Numbered from the stretch's first letter, positions 1 to 6,676 are shown. The stretch: 11,418 bases of DNA from Acidobacteriaceae bacterium (GCA_019239585.1 JAFAZU010000126.1:1-11418), one strand, 5' to 3'. Numbers and translations are program-made. The notes: a model not told the origin generated them from the sequence alone.

Positions 1-52
1 ACAGCTTGGCGTTATCATGAATCATCCTCCGATCGGGAGATGAACATTTACT

Positions 53-847
53 GTGTCGAATGTAATCGAAAAACTCGGCAGAACCATTTTTGAGGCTCCG
101 TTCGGAGCCGGCAGACTGACAAAAGACGCCCCGGAGCTGGCCGAAATCCGCATTGCCATGCTCGATGAGATCAAGGCCAAAACCCATCGGGCTGGCGGCA
201 AAAGTGTTTTCCCCTTTGATCTCATTCGCATTAACCTTCGCGGTATTCCAGAGGAGCAGGTTGGGGTTCTCCAAACCGATTTCCTGCGCACTTATCTGGC
301 CGGGGAAGCGCGCGAGTTCTTGAAGCGTTCCCATCACCGCTTTCCGGAGGACTTGCAGGTGGAGATCCACACCACTCCGACGCTGCCCTCCGCCGCCGAA
401 GGTTGGATCACTGTTGAAACCGCTTCTCAGCCTAAAAAGGAGGAAAGCGCCCCTGCCCGTGCGCGTAAGCCTGCAAAACTGATTGTATTGACAGGAACGG
501 CAAATCAGAAAGAGTTAACCCTCGAAAAAACACGTACCAACATCGGAAGGACAGCAGAAGTCTTCCGCTCGGCAGGCCCTTCCCGACGCAATGATCTGGC
601 ATTTAGCGGAGAAAACGAAATCAACTGCTCCGTTTCCCGCGAACATGCCCATATCCTGTACTCACCCAAAACCGGTGAATACCGGCTCTTTAATGATCGT
701 TGGTATAAGGATCAAGCGCAATGCGGCATTTGGATCGTTCGTGATGGTCTGAGCCAACCTGTCCACCGGGGAGCACGCGGATTTTTCCTGAGAAACGCTG
801 ATGAAATTCATCTGGGAAACGTAATTCTACGGTTTCAGCAAAAGTAA
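53..847 (+). CDS. FHA-domain protein with FhaA-like N-terminal region
   Basis: The 264-residue product has two parts. Residues about 142-262 form a forkhead-associated domain, which binds phosphothreonine peptides. It shows the NIGR glycine-arginine pair (165-166), the SREH motif (195-198), the FND segment (212-215) and a final strand ending in ILRFQQK. Residues about 25-110 are predicted alpha/beta and resemble the DUF3662 region found before FHA domains in FhaA proteins. That assignment rests on pattern only and is less certain. A charged, Pro/Ala-rich linker (127-141) joins the two parts. There is no signal peptide or membrane segment, so the protein is probably cytosolic and may act as a phospho-dependent adaptor downstream of a Ser/Thr kinase. 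No kinase gene is visible here. The start is GTG, the first possible start after the in-frame stop at 41-43. A GGGAGA at 35-40 gives a rather long spacing. Confidence 0.85.
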   Translation: MSNVIEKLGRTIFEAPFGAGRLTKDAPELAEIRIAMLDEIKAKTHRAGGKSVFPFDLIRINLRGIPEEQVGVLQTDFLRTYLAGEAREFLKRSHHRFPEDLQVEIHTTPTLPSAAEGWITVETASQPKKEESAPARARKPAKLIVLTGTANQKELTLEKTRTNIGRTAEVFRSAGPSRRNDLAFSGENEINCSVSREHAHILYSPKTGEYRLFNDRWYKDQAQCGIWIVRDGLSQPVHRGARGFFLRNADEIHLGNVILRFQQK

Positions 848-877
848 TTGACCGCCCTGTCCTAAAACAGGTAGACT
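848..877 (+). promoter_or_regulatory. Candidate promoter of the first PEP-CTERM gene, overlapped by an inverted repeat
   Basis: A TTGACC -35 box (848-853) and a TAGACT -10-like box (872-877) are separated by 18 nt, just after the FHA stop codon. A perfect 5-bp inverted repeat, CCTGT (856-860) and ACAGG (867-871), lies in the spacer and could be an operator or a small hairpin. This is a prediction from sequence only. Confidence 0.3.
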
Positions 878-906
878 AAGCAATCTGTTCTAAAAGCGGA
901 GCCTCA

Positions 907-1548
907 ATGACCTATCAATCGTTTCTTAGCAAGACATCAAAATATCTTTCTTTCACTCTGTTAACTTCAGCGCTTTCCTTCGGCGCAATCATCTACGACA
1001 GCGGAGTGAATGCCTTAAAAGTGACTGATCCCACGCAGTTGGGAAGACTAAGCCGCAGCGGAACCCCTAGCGATTGGTCCGAGCAAAAAGCTTTTCCAGG
1101 CGTACTGAATCCAACCGTTTCCTACCACTACGAGACGTTTGTTATTCCATCCAGTCCTTTTCCTTATTTGCAGATTTCGTTTACTGACCTTACCAGTAGC
1201 GGTAACTTGTTTGAATCCGCCTACCTTAACGCTTATACTCCGAACAGCACTGCCGCCAATCGCGGCCTTGATGTGAACTACTGGGGAGATGCAGGCTTCT
1301 CATCCGCTTTCCCTCCAAACCCTGATGTCTTTCAGGTGGTACTTCCGGCTTCGAGCAGTCTGGTGCTGGTTGTAAATGACACCTCCGCAACGGGGGCGGG
1401 CATCGGGCGAAGCTTTAACTTTCTCGTGGAAGGATTCTATGATACGCAGTTTAATGACACAATTCCCGAACCCGCAACAATAACTTTAAGCGGCGCGGGC
1501 CTTGCTCTTGCAGCCATCACTACCTACCGGCGCAAACGGAAGCAATAA
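907..1548 (+). CDS. PEP-CTERM sorting domain protein, 213 aa
   Basis: This is an exported protein with a PEP-CTERM sorting signal, whose passenger domain I do not recognise. The N-terminus (residues 1-27) has a basic, Ser/Thr-rich start followed by a hydrophobic stretch typical of a signal peptide. The middle (about 28-180) is rich in Ser, Thr, Asn, Pro and aromatic residues and is probably beta-rich. Residues 140-175 contain alternating hydrophobic strands. The C-terminus has the tripartite signal: IPEPA (186-190), a small-residue hydrophobic segment (about 191-206) and a basic tail YRRKRKQ. PEP-CTERM proteins are normally processed by an exosortase and are often linked to extracellular polysaccharide. 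No exosortase gene is present here. The ATG is preceded by GGAG at 898-901 with a 5-nt spacing. The 59-nt gap after the FHA gene holds a candidate promoter, so the gene may be expressed independently. Confidence 0.85.
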   Translation: MTYQSFLSKTSKYLSFTLLTSALSFGAIIYDSGVNALKVTDPTQLGRLSRSGTPSDWSEQKAFPGVLNPTVSYHYETFVIPSSPFPYLQISFTDLTSSGNLFESAYLNAYTPNSTAANRGLDVNYWGDAGFSSAFPPNPDVFQVVLPASSSLVLVVNDTSATGAGIGRSFNFLVEGFYDTQFNDTIPEPATITLSGAGLALAAITTYRRKRKQ

Positions 1549-1583
1549 CAGAGATGGAATGAGAAGGCCGCCAGCGCAGGCCG

Positions 1584-1607
1584 CAGATCACGATCGGGCT
1601 GGATCTG
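1584..1607. terminator. Weak inverted repeat in the convergent gap
   Basis: CAGATC (1584-1589) and GATCTG (1602-1607) are a perfect 6-bp inverted repeat with a 12-nt loop. They lie between the ends of the convergent PEP-CTERM and glycosyltransferase genes. The position suits a transcription terminator, but there is no T-tract, so this is a weak candidate. Confidence 0.2.
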
Positions 1608-1622
1608 AAGGCTGATAGGCTA

Positions 1623-2432
1623 CTAGCTCTCTCCAAACAGTTCCTGTGCAACGCGCAAGACCGTCGCTGTTTTCAACTCCATAATGGGGTCATGTTTTAG
1701 CACTGTGATATTCTCTCCACGCGGCCCCCACACTTCAGGGGCAGTCGGGCCGAACAGCGCCAGCGTCGGCACGCCCGTCGCGGCTGCTAAATGCGTAATG
1801 CCGGAATCGTTGCCGATGTAGAGCCGCGCGCCGCGAATCCACCGTGCCAGATCCAACAAATTACTAAATCGCGTTGCTTCCGGAAGCTCCTCTTCCGGGC
1901 CAGCTGTCCATTCGACAGAACAGGGTAGGCGCGAGGCCAGTTCTCTATAAGAGGAAAGCGGCCAGTTCTTGCGCTTGCTGCCGGAAAACGGATGAATGAC
2001 AATCGTATTGCGCGGCGTAGCATCAACCGCAATGCGCGGAATCAGTCGGAGGACCGCTCCAACTTGTTGCGCAAAGAAATCCGTGGCATGCCCCGTGTAC
2101 TCGGCAGGCGGCAATGCCTGATAAAACTGGCATGGCGCCCCGAAGCTTTCCAGCGCGGCGCGAAACTCAGGCCGATTCGTTCCATACCAGCTCACAACCT
2201 CGTCAAAGCCACGGAGAGTCCGTTGAAGCTTCTCATCTGGTTCCCAATCAACTATGCCCAGAAGATCAATTCCGGTTGAGGCCAATGACAGAACGCTGTG
2301 GGCAAACTGTATCAATGAAACCACGGCCGAAGGCACCCAAACCTCCGTATAATCCGCTTGTAAGTGCGCCAGCGCCGGAAGGCTCAGGATGCAGTCGCCA
2401 ATCGCGCCGGGCCGAATTAAAAGACGGCGCAT
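1623..2432 (-). CDS. Glycosyltransferase family 9 (heptosyltransferase-like)
   Basis: The 269-residue product matches the GT9 fold of ADP-heptose:LPS heptosyltransferases. The N-terminal Rossmann-like domain starts with the acceptor-side loop RPGAIGDCILSLPAL (residues 7-21). The C-terminal nucleotide-sugar domain carries HPFSGSKRKNWP (147-158), a conserved GND-containing segment (207-220) with the GITHLAAA stretch, and LFGPTAPEVWGP (226-237). The family transfers heptose or related sugars to lipid A-core or other envelope glycans at the cytoplasmic face. The donor and acceptor cannot be read from sequence. It is shorter than typical heptosyltransferases (about 340 aa), with the shortening mainly in the N-terminal half, but both domains are represented. 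It is the last gene of the minus-strand run. The ATG lies 8 nt after the amidohydrolase stop, with no clear Shine-Dalgarno sequence, so translation is probably coupled. Confidence 0.85.
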   Translation of the reverse strand: MRRLLIRPGAIGDCILSLPALAHLQADYTEVWVPSAVVSLIQFAHSVLSLASTGIDLLGIVDWEPDEKLQRTLRGFDEVVSWYGTNRPEFRAALESFGAPCQFYQALPPAEYTGHATDFFAQQVGAVLRLIPRIAVDATPRNTIVIHPFSGSKRKNWPLSSYRELASRLPCSVEWTAGPEEELPEATRFSNLLDLARWIRGARLYIGNDSGITHLAAATGVPTLALFGPTAPEVWGPRGENITVLKHDPIMELKTATVLRVAQELFGES

Positions 2433-2440
2433 CGTTGAGT

Positions 2441-3784
2441 TTAAAAACCGTAAAGACCGTGCGCATTCTCGCGCAATACCTTACGGCCAAGAATCTTCGC
2501 TTCATCGAGCGTGATCTCACGATCGCGCATCATTCCTGTAAGAGCCGCCTCTAAAGCCATCCGCCCATAATGAGCGCCCAGCCACGCCGTTTCTTCCCAA
2601 CCCACGCTGCTCGAGAACGGACTGGCATCAGAGCCATACAAAACCTTGTCCGGCGCTGCTTCCAGATAGAGCCGCAGAGCGCGGGCTGCTTCTGCCGGAT
2701 AGGTTAAGTAACTGAAGCCGGAATAATCAACGTAGATATTGGGCTTTAAGATCAGGGCCGCCGCTTCCCGTGCAAACGGCCAAGCTCCGTGCAGCATGAC
2801 AAATTTAGTTCTGCGCAGCAGGGGATCGTTGAAGACCGATTCGAGCGCCAGCGGATCGGCATTGGACGTTCGAAAGTAACTTCCTGCCCCAATCGAGCAA
2901 TGAATATGAACCGGCATCCGGAGCCTCCCTGCTTCACGCGACAAGTGTCGGAACAAATAGTCCTGCAGAATTTTGTACTCTTCGGGCGAAGGCTCTGACG
3001 ATTGGGCATAAATAGCATATACCCGCTCTGCGCTTTCTCGCGGCGGATTGCTGATCCCCAAGTCACGCAGAAACGCTAGTTCGAACTTTACAGCGACCGC
3101 ACCGGACGATTTCCAGGACTCCAAAGTATGCGAAACAAAACTCAGATATTCATCGAAAGTGGAAGGAATTCGCCGCATTTGCGCTGCCGCGAGATAACGT
3201 CCGAGCAGTTCTTCTTCCCGTCCCAAAAAGGCGTTGTGTTCCGGGTCCTTGTTCTTGGTTGAACTGTTGTTCAAGGGAAACAGTACTGGATCGACAAAAG
3301 GAACCCATTTGAAGCGATCACTCGGCAAACCGCGCCCCATGGTGACTCGATTCGCCAGCATAATGTCCGTGTTCGCGTGATTGAGCACCCACGAGGGATA
3401 TAGGTCGCCCTTACTCTTCATCACTTCCTGGCGCGCTTTGCTGAGGATGAGAACATGTTCCCGGCTGGCATCAGAGTACTTGTAGCCAAAAAGCGCGTGC
3501 CAAGCTTCGGGAAAGTAAGGGCTGCCCTCGCGAAAAAGAGGAGGCAATGCCAAGTCTGCAATCGCGTCGGCCGGAAGAGCATCGTAGTCGTGATCCTCCT
3601 CGCCATACGACACAACCGCCACGGGATGCGCATGGTTGTCAATAGCGGCTGTTTGCCGCAGTTCAGATTCCAGCGCCGTATCAACTTCCAAACCCGCAGG
3701 CTGTTGCTGCCACCCGCAAGAACACAGGGAAAGCACGCCCCCAAGGATCAGCAGAAGTCGACTGTTGCCCACTTTATTGAACAA
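2441..3784 (-). CDS. Amidohydrolase-family lipoprotein (Amidohydro_2-like)
   Basis: The 447-residue protein has a lipoprotein signal: a short basic start, a hydrophobic core and LCSC with Cys23 as the likely lipidated residue. It would therefore be anchored in the envelope. The rest is a TIM-barrel metal hydrolase of the amidohydrolase superfamily. Candidate metal ligands appear in the expected order: HAH (51-53), Lys233 in AVKFE, HIH (293-295), His332 in LHGAW and Asp386 in YGSDASP. The substrate is not identifiable. Decarboxylase, lactonase or amidase-type reactions are all possible for this family. The start used is TTG, the first start after an in-frame stop, and it overlaps the upstream DsbD-alpha gene by 11 nt. 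A GTG four codons later (3772), one base after that gene's stop, is an equally possible start. Neither has a good ribosome binding site, which suggests translational coupling. Confidence 0.8.
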   Translation of the reverse strand: MFNKVGNSRLLLILGGVLSLCSCGWQQQPAGLEVDTALESELRQTAAIDNHAHPVAVVSYGEEDHDYDALPADAIADLALPPLFREGSPYFPEAWHALFGYKYSDASREHVLILSKARQEVMKSKGDLYPSWVLNHANTDIMLANRVTMGRGLPSDRFKWVPFVDPVLFPLNNSSTKNKDPEHNAFLGREEELLGRYLAAAQMRRIPSTFDEYLSFVSHTLESWKSSGAVAVKFELAFLRDLGISNPPRESAERVYAIYAQSSEPSPEEYKILQDYLFRHLSREAGRLRMPVHIHCSIGAGSYFRTSNADPLALESVFNDPLLRRTKFVMLHGAWPFAREAAALILKPNIYVDYSGFSYLTYPAEAARALRLYLEAAPDKVLYGSDASPFSSSVGWEETAWLGAHYGRMALEAALTGMMRDREITLDEAKILGRKVLRENAHGLYGF

Positions 3785-4229
3785 CGACGGGTAAATGAAT
3801 AATCAGCGAAGAGGGCCGGAAGCACATCTGGTCGTTGCACGCCTGATAGCGCAGCTTGCCGGTAAGGGACTTCGCTCCCGCTGACGCATCTTTCGCGGCT
3901 TTGAATACGGTCGATAGCGCGAACGATCCGGTAAACACCGAAAGGGTGTCATTGCCAACTTTAATCTGTTCAGGCTTCGGATAAGAGATCGACTCGGCCA
4001 CAAGAGGGCCACTCTCCCACTCCAGCTTGAGCGGAATCAGATACTCATCTTTCGGCTTATTGCTGTTCACGTGCGAGCCGGGCTGAACCGTTATGTTTAA
4101 CGTCTGCGTCGCGGAACCGCCGCGCTTGATCGTGATCTGTCTCGGCGGGCTAACGGTGAGACGCTGCTGCTGTTGCGCCCAGCCGTAGGAAGCCGCCAGC
4201 AGAAGCAGAATTGCCTTCCTGCTTTTCAT
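3774..4229 (-). CDS. DsbD alpha (N-terminal) domain-like periplasmic protein
   Basis: From the ATG at 4229 the product has 151 residues with a clear Sec signal peptide (MKSRKAILLLLAASYGWAQ). The mature part looks like the immunoglobulin-like alpha domain of the thiol reductase DsbD. HVNSNKP (53-59), then YLIPLKLEWE, matches the conserved N-terminal block. YQACNDQMCFRP (128-139) supplies the redox cysteine pair Cys131/Cys136. In DsbD this domain passes electrons from the membrane domain to periplasmic targets such as DsbC. Here it is free-standing, with no transmembrane domain. It overlaps the end of the TlpA-like gene by 80 nt in another frame. An upstream ATG at 4262 follows GGA at a good spacing and would add 11 mostly basic and polar residues to the signal peptide, so the exact start is uncertain. 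Longer readings in this frame are shadow translation of the TlpA gene. Confidence 0.8.
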   Translation of the reverse strand: MKSRKAILLLLAASYGWAQQQQRLTVSPPRQITIKRGGSATQTLNITVQPGSHVNSNKPKDEYLIPLKLEWESGPLVAESISYPKPEQIKVGNDTLSVFTGSFALSTVFKAAKDASAGAKSLTGKLRYQACNDQMCFRPSSLIIHLPVVVQ

Positions 4230-4749
4230 TGAGAACGCTTTGAATCTCTTGGAGGTATTCATTTTTTCCAGCCAGACCAACGTGAGGAGGAACAGCAATA
4301 CGACCCTCGCGATCAATAATAAATGTGGTCGGCAGAGACTCGATGCCGCCATAGAGCTGGCTGACAGAATCGTCACCGAGAAGCACGTGATAGTTCATCT
4401 TGCGCTCCGCCATGAATGGCTTAATGACGGACCAGCCCTCTTCATCCATCGACACGCCTACAATCTCCAGCCCACGACTCTTAAACTGTTGCTGAAATTC
4501 CACAAACCAGGGTATCTCTAAAGCACAGGGGCCGCACCAGGTAGCCCAGAAGTTCAGCAGCACCACTTTCCCGCGAAAGTCGCTCAGCTTTACTGAGTTC
4601 CCGCTTGCGTCCTTTAAGGTAAAATCAGGAGCCGGCTTGCGATTCTTAATTGTTTTCGCAGACGCAGTGCCGGGAGGCTGACCGGAACACCCGGACAAGA
4701 ACAGCACCAGGGAGAAAGCTGAAACAGCACGAAGATTCCGGATTGTCAA
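4150..4749 (-). CDS. TlpA/ResA-type thioredoxin-fold lipoprotein
   Basis: This is a 199-residue lipid-anchored thiol:disulfide oxidoreductase. The N-terminus has a lipobox, LSGC, with Cys21 as the likely lipidated residue, followed by a Ser/Thr/Lys linker. The thioredoxin fold (about 38-175) begins with the family's typical KPAPDFTLKDASG. It carries the active site WATWCGPC with Cys72 and Cys75, and the cis-proline segment SLPTTFIIDREG. Such proteins reduce disulfides outside the cytoplasm, for example in cytochrome c maturation. About 25 residues beyond the domain (after NEKQ) are low-complexity and coincide with the overlap with the next gene. I chose the TTG start because an AGAGGAG ribosome binding site lies exactly 5 nt upstream. 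The two GTG codons just before it would sit on or against that site. The preceding metallopeptidase-like gene ends 35 nt upstream. Confidence 0.9.
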   Translation of the reverse strand: MTIRNLRAVSAFSLVLFLSGCSGQPPGTASAKTIKNRKPAPDFTLKDASGNSVKLSDFRGKVVLLNFWATWCGPCALEIPWFVEFQQQFKSRGLEIVGVSMDEEGWSVIKPFMAERKMNYHVLLGDDSVSQLYGGIESLPTTFIIDREGRIAVPPHVGLAGKNEYLQEIQSVLNEKQEGNSASAGGFLRLGATAAASHR

Positions 4750-4754
4750 CACCA

Positions 4755-4761
4755 CTCCTCT
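4755..4761 (-). promoter_or_regulatory. Ribosome binding site that fixes a TTG start for the TlpA-like gene
   Basis: On the minus strand AGAGGAG is followed by 5 nt and then TTG (4747-4749). The in-frame GTG codons at 4753-4755 and 4750-4752 overlap or abut this site and are poor starts. It lies in the 35-nt gap after the metallopeptidase-like gene. Confidence 0.6.
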
Positions 4762-4784
4762 AGTGTATCTCTAAAAGCAAAGCA

Positions 4785-5318
4785 TCAGCATTTCCAGCCC
4801 TGTTCGCCGATGCGGAGCAGCCATTGATAACGGCGTTTCGCCCAACGTTCGGCCAGGGTGAAATGCTCGTTGGCGGCCACTCCCGAATAGAGCGCCGCCG
4901 CCGAATCACAAAAACTCTCGCAAACATAATCCCGCCACAAACGGGACGAGAGCCCGAGCGATGCCCGGTCCTGAACCAATTGTTTTTTGAGGCCTGATGA
5001 TTCTCCCATTTCGCCGCGCGCCCGGCCCCGCATCTCATCTATTAGTAGGTCAGCAAAGTCGCGGCGCTGACAATTGTTGAGTCTCACCCAGACAAAGTGA
5101 AAAACTTCATGGATAAGAACGAGGCGGAGCCGTTCAGCTTCAGAAAGCAGACCTGTTTCTAGAACGACAGTCCTCTGCCTGATAAATGCAGCCGCATGAA
5201 CCGGGGTGCCGGTACCCGCCCCGAAAAGCAGTTTGCCTCGATGTGCAGTAAGGCTTCGGCGTAAGTCAAAATAAATCGGGTTGCCAAACATCAATGACAA
5301 GCCGGCAAAAACACTCAA
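4785..5318 (-). CDS. Unassigned HExxH/ExxxD metallopeptidase-like protein
   Basis: I do not recognise the family. Counting from the TTG at 5318 (178 residues), an HEVFH zinc motif lies at 70-74 within a hydrophobic helix. About 60 residues later YVCESFCDSAAALYSG offers Glu134 and Asp138, the ExxxD arrangement of a gluzincin-type third zinc ligand plus its partner. The upstream beta-like segment TVVLETGL is also typical of such folds. No signal peptide is apparent, unlike the neighbouring products, so it may be cytosolic unless the true N-terminus differs. The start is unresolved. The frame stays open into the prolyl isomerase gene (a GTG at 5453 would overlap it by 95 nt), TTG at 5318 is a conservative choice, and ATG at 5291 is the first ATG downstream. 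None has a good Shine-Dalgarno site. Its place in the run suggests envelope protein processing or quality control, which is inference. Confidence 0.7.
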   Translation of the reverse strand: MSVFAGLSLMFGNPIYFDLRRSLTAHRGKLLFGAGTGTPVHAAAFIRQRTVVLETGLLSEAERLRLVLIHEVFHFVWVRLNNCQRRDFADLLIDEMRGRARGEMGESSGLKKQLVQDRASLGLSSRLWRDYVCESFCDSAAALYSGVAANEHFTLAERWAKRRYQWLLRIGEQGWKC

Positions 5319-5358
5319 AATACGCCGGCGCTGTTCGGCTGTAACTCCCGGAGCGAAC

Positions 5359-6423
5359 CTAGGGCTTGCTGACAGGCGGCGGCGTGGCTGGGGCTGGTTG
5401 GGAGGGTGGCCGTTGCAGGGAGGGAATCGGAGCTCCTGAGACCGTCGACGCACTGAAAAAGTCCTGGTCTTGAACTTGGACTTTGTACTTGTCAAGTTCC
5501 TGCTTAATGACCGCCTGATTTTTATCATTTTGCATCTTCTGAACGATACTGGCTCGCGCCTGCTCAAACGGGATCTTGGTCCGGCTGACCAGTTTGAAAA
5601 TATAATACCCGTCCGGCACCCTCACCGGTTCAGAAACCTGTCCATCCTGCAGCTTCGAAAGCGCATTCTTAATATCGGGAGTCAGATTGGGATCAGCCAG
5701 CGTAACCGTGCCGAGATCACCGCCGCGTGTCGAAGACGGGTGATCGGAGTCGGTACGCGCGAGAGCCGAAAAGTCACCGCCCGCCTTGATCTTCTTTTCC
5801 AGATCATTGGCCTTTTCCAGCGCCTGCGCCTCCGTGCGCTGAATCGTTGTCCCAGGGGAGGACGCAGCAGGCGTACCCGGCGGGTTAAAAGCAACCCGGA
5901 TGCCGTTCAGCTTTAACTGCTCATAATCGGCTTGGTGGTTGTCATAATACTTTCTCGGATCATCGGATGTCGCGCTCGCGTCACTGGACATTTTGGCAAT
6001 ATACGCTTGCGTCAAAATGTTCATGCGGGTAATCTGCAACTGCTCCTTCCAAGGCGACTGCTGGTCCAGGTTCATCTTCGTCGCTTCCCCGGCCAGTTCA
6101 TTTTCCATGTAAAGCTGTTGCAACAAAGCGGGAAGGTTGGTTTCAAACCGCTTGCGGTCCTCCGGGCGCAATGGCTTCAGCATTTCAACCGCCTGCTTTG
6201 CTGTCAGTGGCTTACCACCGACCGTTGCCACAACGCGATTCGGATCTTGCTGCGCCACGGCTTCAGGGCCTCTCAGCTTCAACTGCCCGGTTGAAGATGT
6301 CGAAACAGGCTGTGAAGCGGAGGGCGGCGGAGGTGGAGGGGGCGGCGGAGTCTGGGTTCCTTGCGGCCAAGCAGCTACTGCGGCGCAGAGGACGGCTGGA
6401 AAAATCAATACACTGCTTTTCAT
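5359..6423 (-). CDS. Secreted PpiC/parvulin-type peptidyl-prolyl cis-trans isomerase
   Basis: The 354-residue exported foldase starts with a signal peptide (about 1-19). An uninterrupted run of nine prolines follows (26-34), then a Ser/Thr linker. Residues 62-150 form a SurA/PrsA-like helical chaperone region beginning RVVATVGGKPLTAKQA. Residues about 170-280 form the parvulin domain, with GGDFSALARTDSD (215-227), RGGDLG (233-238) and the closing PVRVPDGYYIFKLVS. The C-terminus is a second Pro/Ser-rich tail. Parvulins speed isomerisation of X-Pro bonds in proteins crossing or residing in the periplasm. It is the first gene of the six-gene minus-strand run, so the operon promoter should lie upstream, in the divergent gap. 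The ATG has no strong nearby Shine-Dalgarno site. It is unlikely to be SurA itself, because only one parvulin domain is visible. Confidence 0.88.
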   Translation of the reverse strand: MKSSVLIFPAVLCAAVAAWPQGTQTPPPPPPPPPSASQPVSTSSTGQLKLRGPEAVAQQDPNRVVATVGGKPLTAKQAVEMLKPLRPEDRKRFETNLPALLQQLYMENELAGEATKMNLDQQSPWKEQLQITRMNILTQAYIAKMSSDASATSDDPRKYYDNHQADYEQLKLNGIRVAFNPPGTPAASSPGTTIQRTEAQALEKANDLEKKIKAGGDFSALARTDSDHPSSTRGGDLGTVTLADPNLTPDIKNALSKLQDGQVSEPVRVPDGYYIFKLVSRTKIPFEQARASIVQKMQNDKNQAVIKQELDKYKVQVQDQDFFSASTVSGAPIPSLQRPPSQPAPATPPPVSKP

Positions 6424-6676
6424 TCAAGAACTATTTGGTATTCTCCCCAACTCTAACACGTACTGGTAGACGAGCACCATTACGTAGAACAGATCAGCTT
6501 CTAAGCAGGGCCGGCAAATCAGGCGTCAGTTTTCCTCCTAGTACATCCAGAACTGGTATTTCTGGCACTTTTACATAGAGCTTACTGGCTTTCATCAGTT
6601 CGTCACATCCCGATGTTATTTTCCAGTTGCAAGCCTAAGCCTTAATGCAAATTTAAGTAAACGCAGGAGGATTTTG
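6424..6676. other. Divergent intergenic region
   Basis: These 253 nt separate the divergently transcribed prolyl isomerase operon and the phosphoesterase gene, and must hold both promoters. I see no convincing -35/-10 pair. On the plus strand an extended -10-like TG-T-TATTTT (6614-6622) and a TTGCAA (6627-6632) are weak candidates. The region is more AT-rich near the phosphoesterase start. No RNA gene, repeat array or small coding gene is evident. Plus-strand reading frames running into it from 6137-6171 are shadows of the isomerase gene. Confidence 0.5.
6665..6670 (+). promoter_or_regulatory. Strong ribosome binding site of the phosphoesterase gene
   Basis: A perfect AGGAGG lies 6 nt before the ATG at 6677. 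This favours that ATG over the in-frame TTG at 6674 and predicts efficient translation. Confidence 0.75.

Noticed and set aside
1..93. Open frame on the plus strand giving an MNIYCVEC-like start, suggestive of a zinc ribbon.
   Set aside because: It stops at 91-93 inside the FHA gene and is far too short to support.
4230..4376. Upstream extension of the DsbD-alpha frame that reads as a hydrophobic, membrane-like segment.
   Set aside because: It lies wholly within the TlpA thioredoxin domain. A start with a convincing signal peptide occurs at 4229 or 4262.
5470..6578. Several plus-strand open frames across the prolyl isomerase gene.
   Set aside because: They are opposite a well-supported gene, have no domain features and are Arg/Leu-rich shadow translations.
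6563..6578. TGGCAC sequence resembling a sigma-54 -24 element.
   Set aside because: The required GC of the -12 element is not at the correct spacing.
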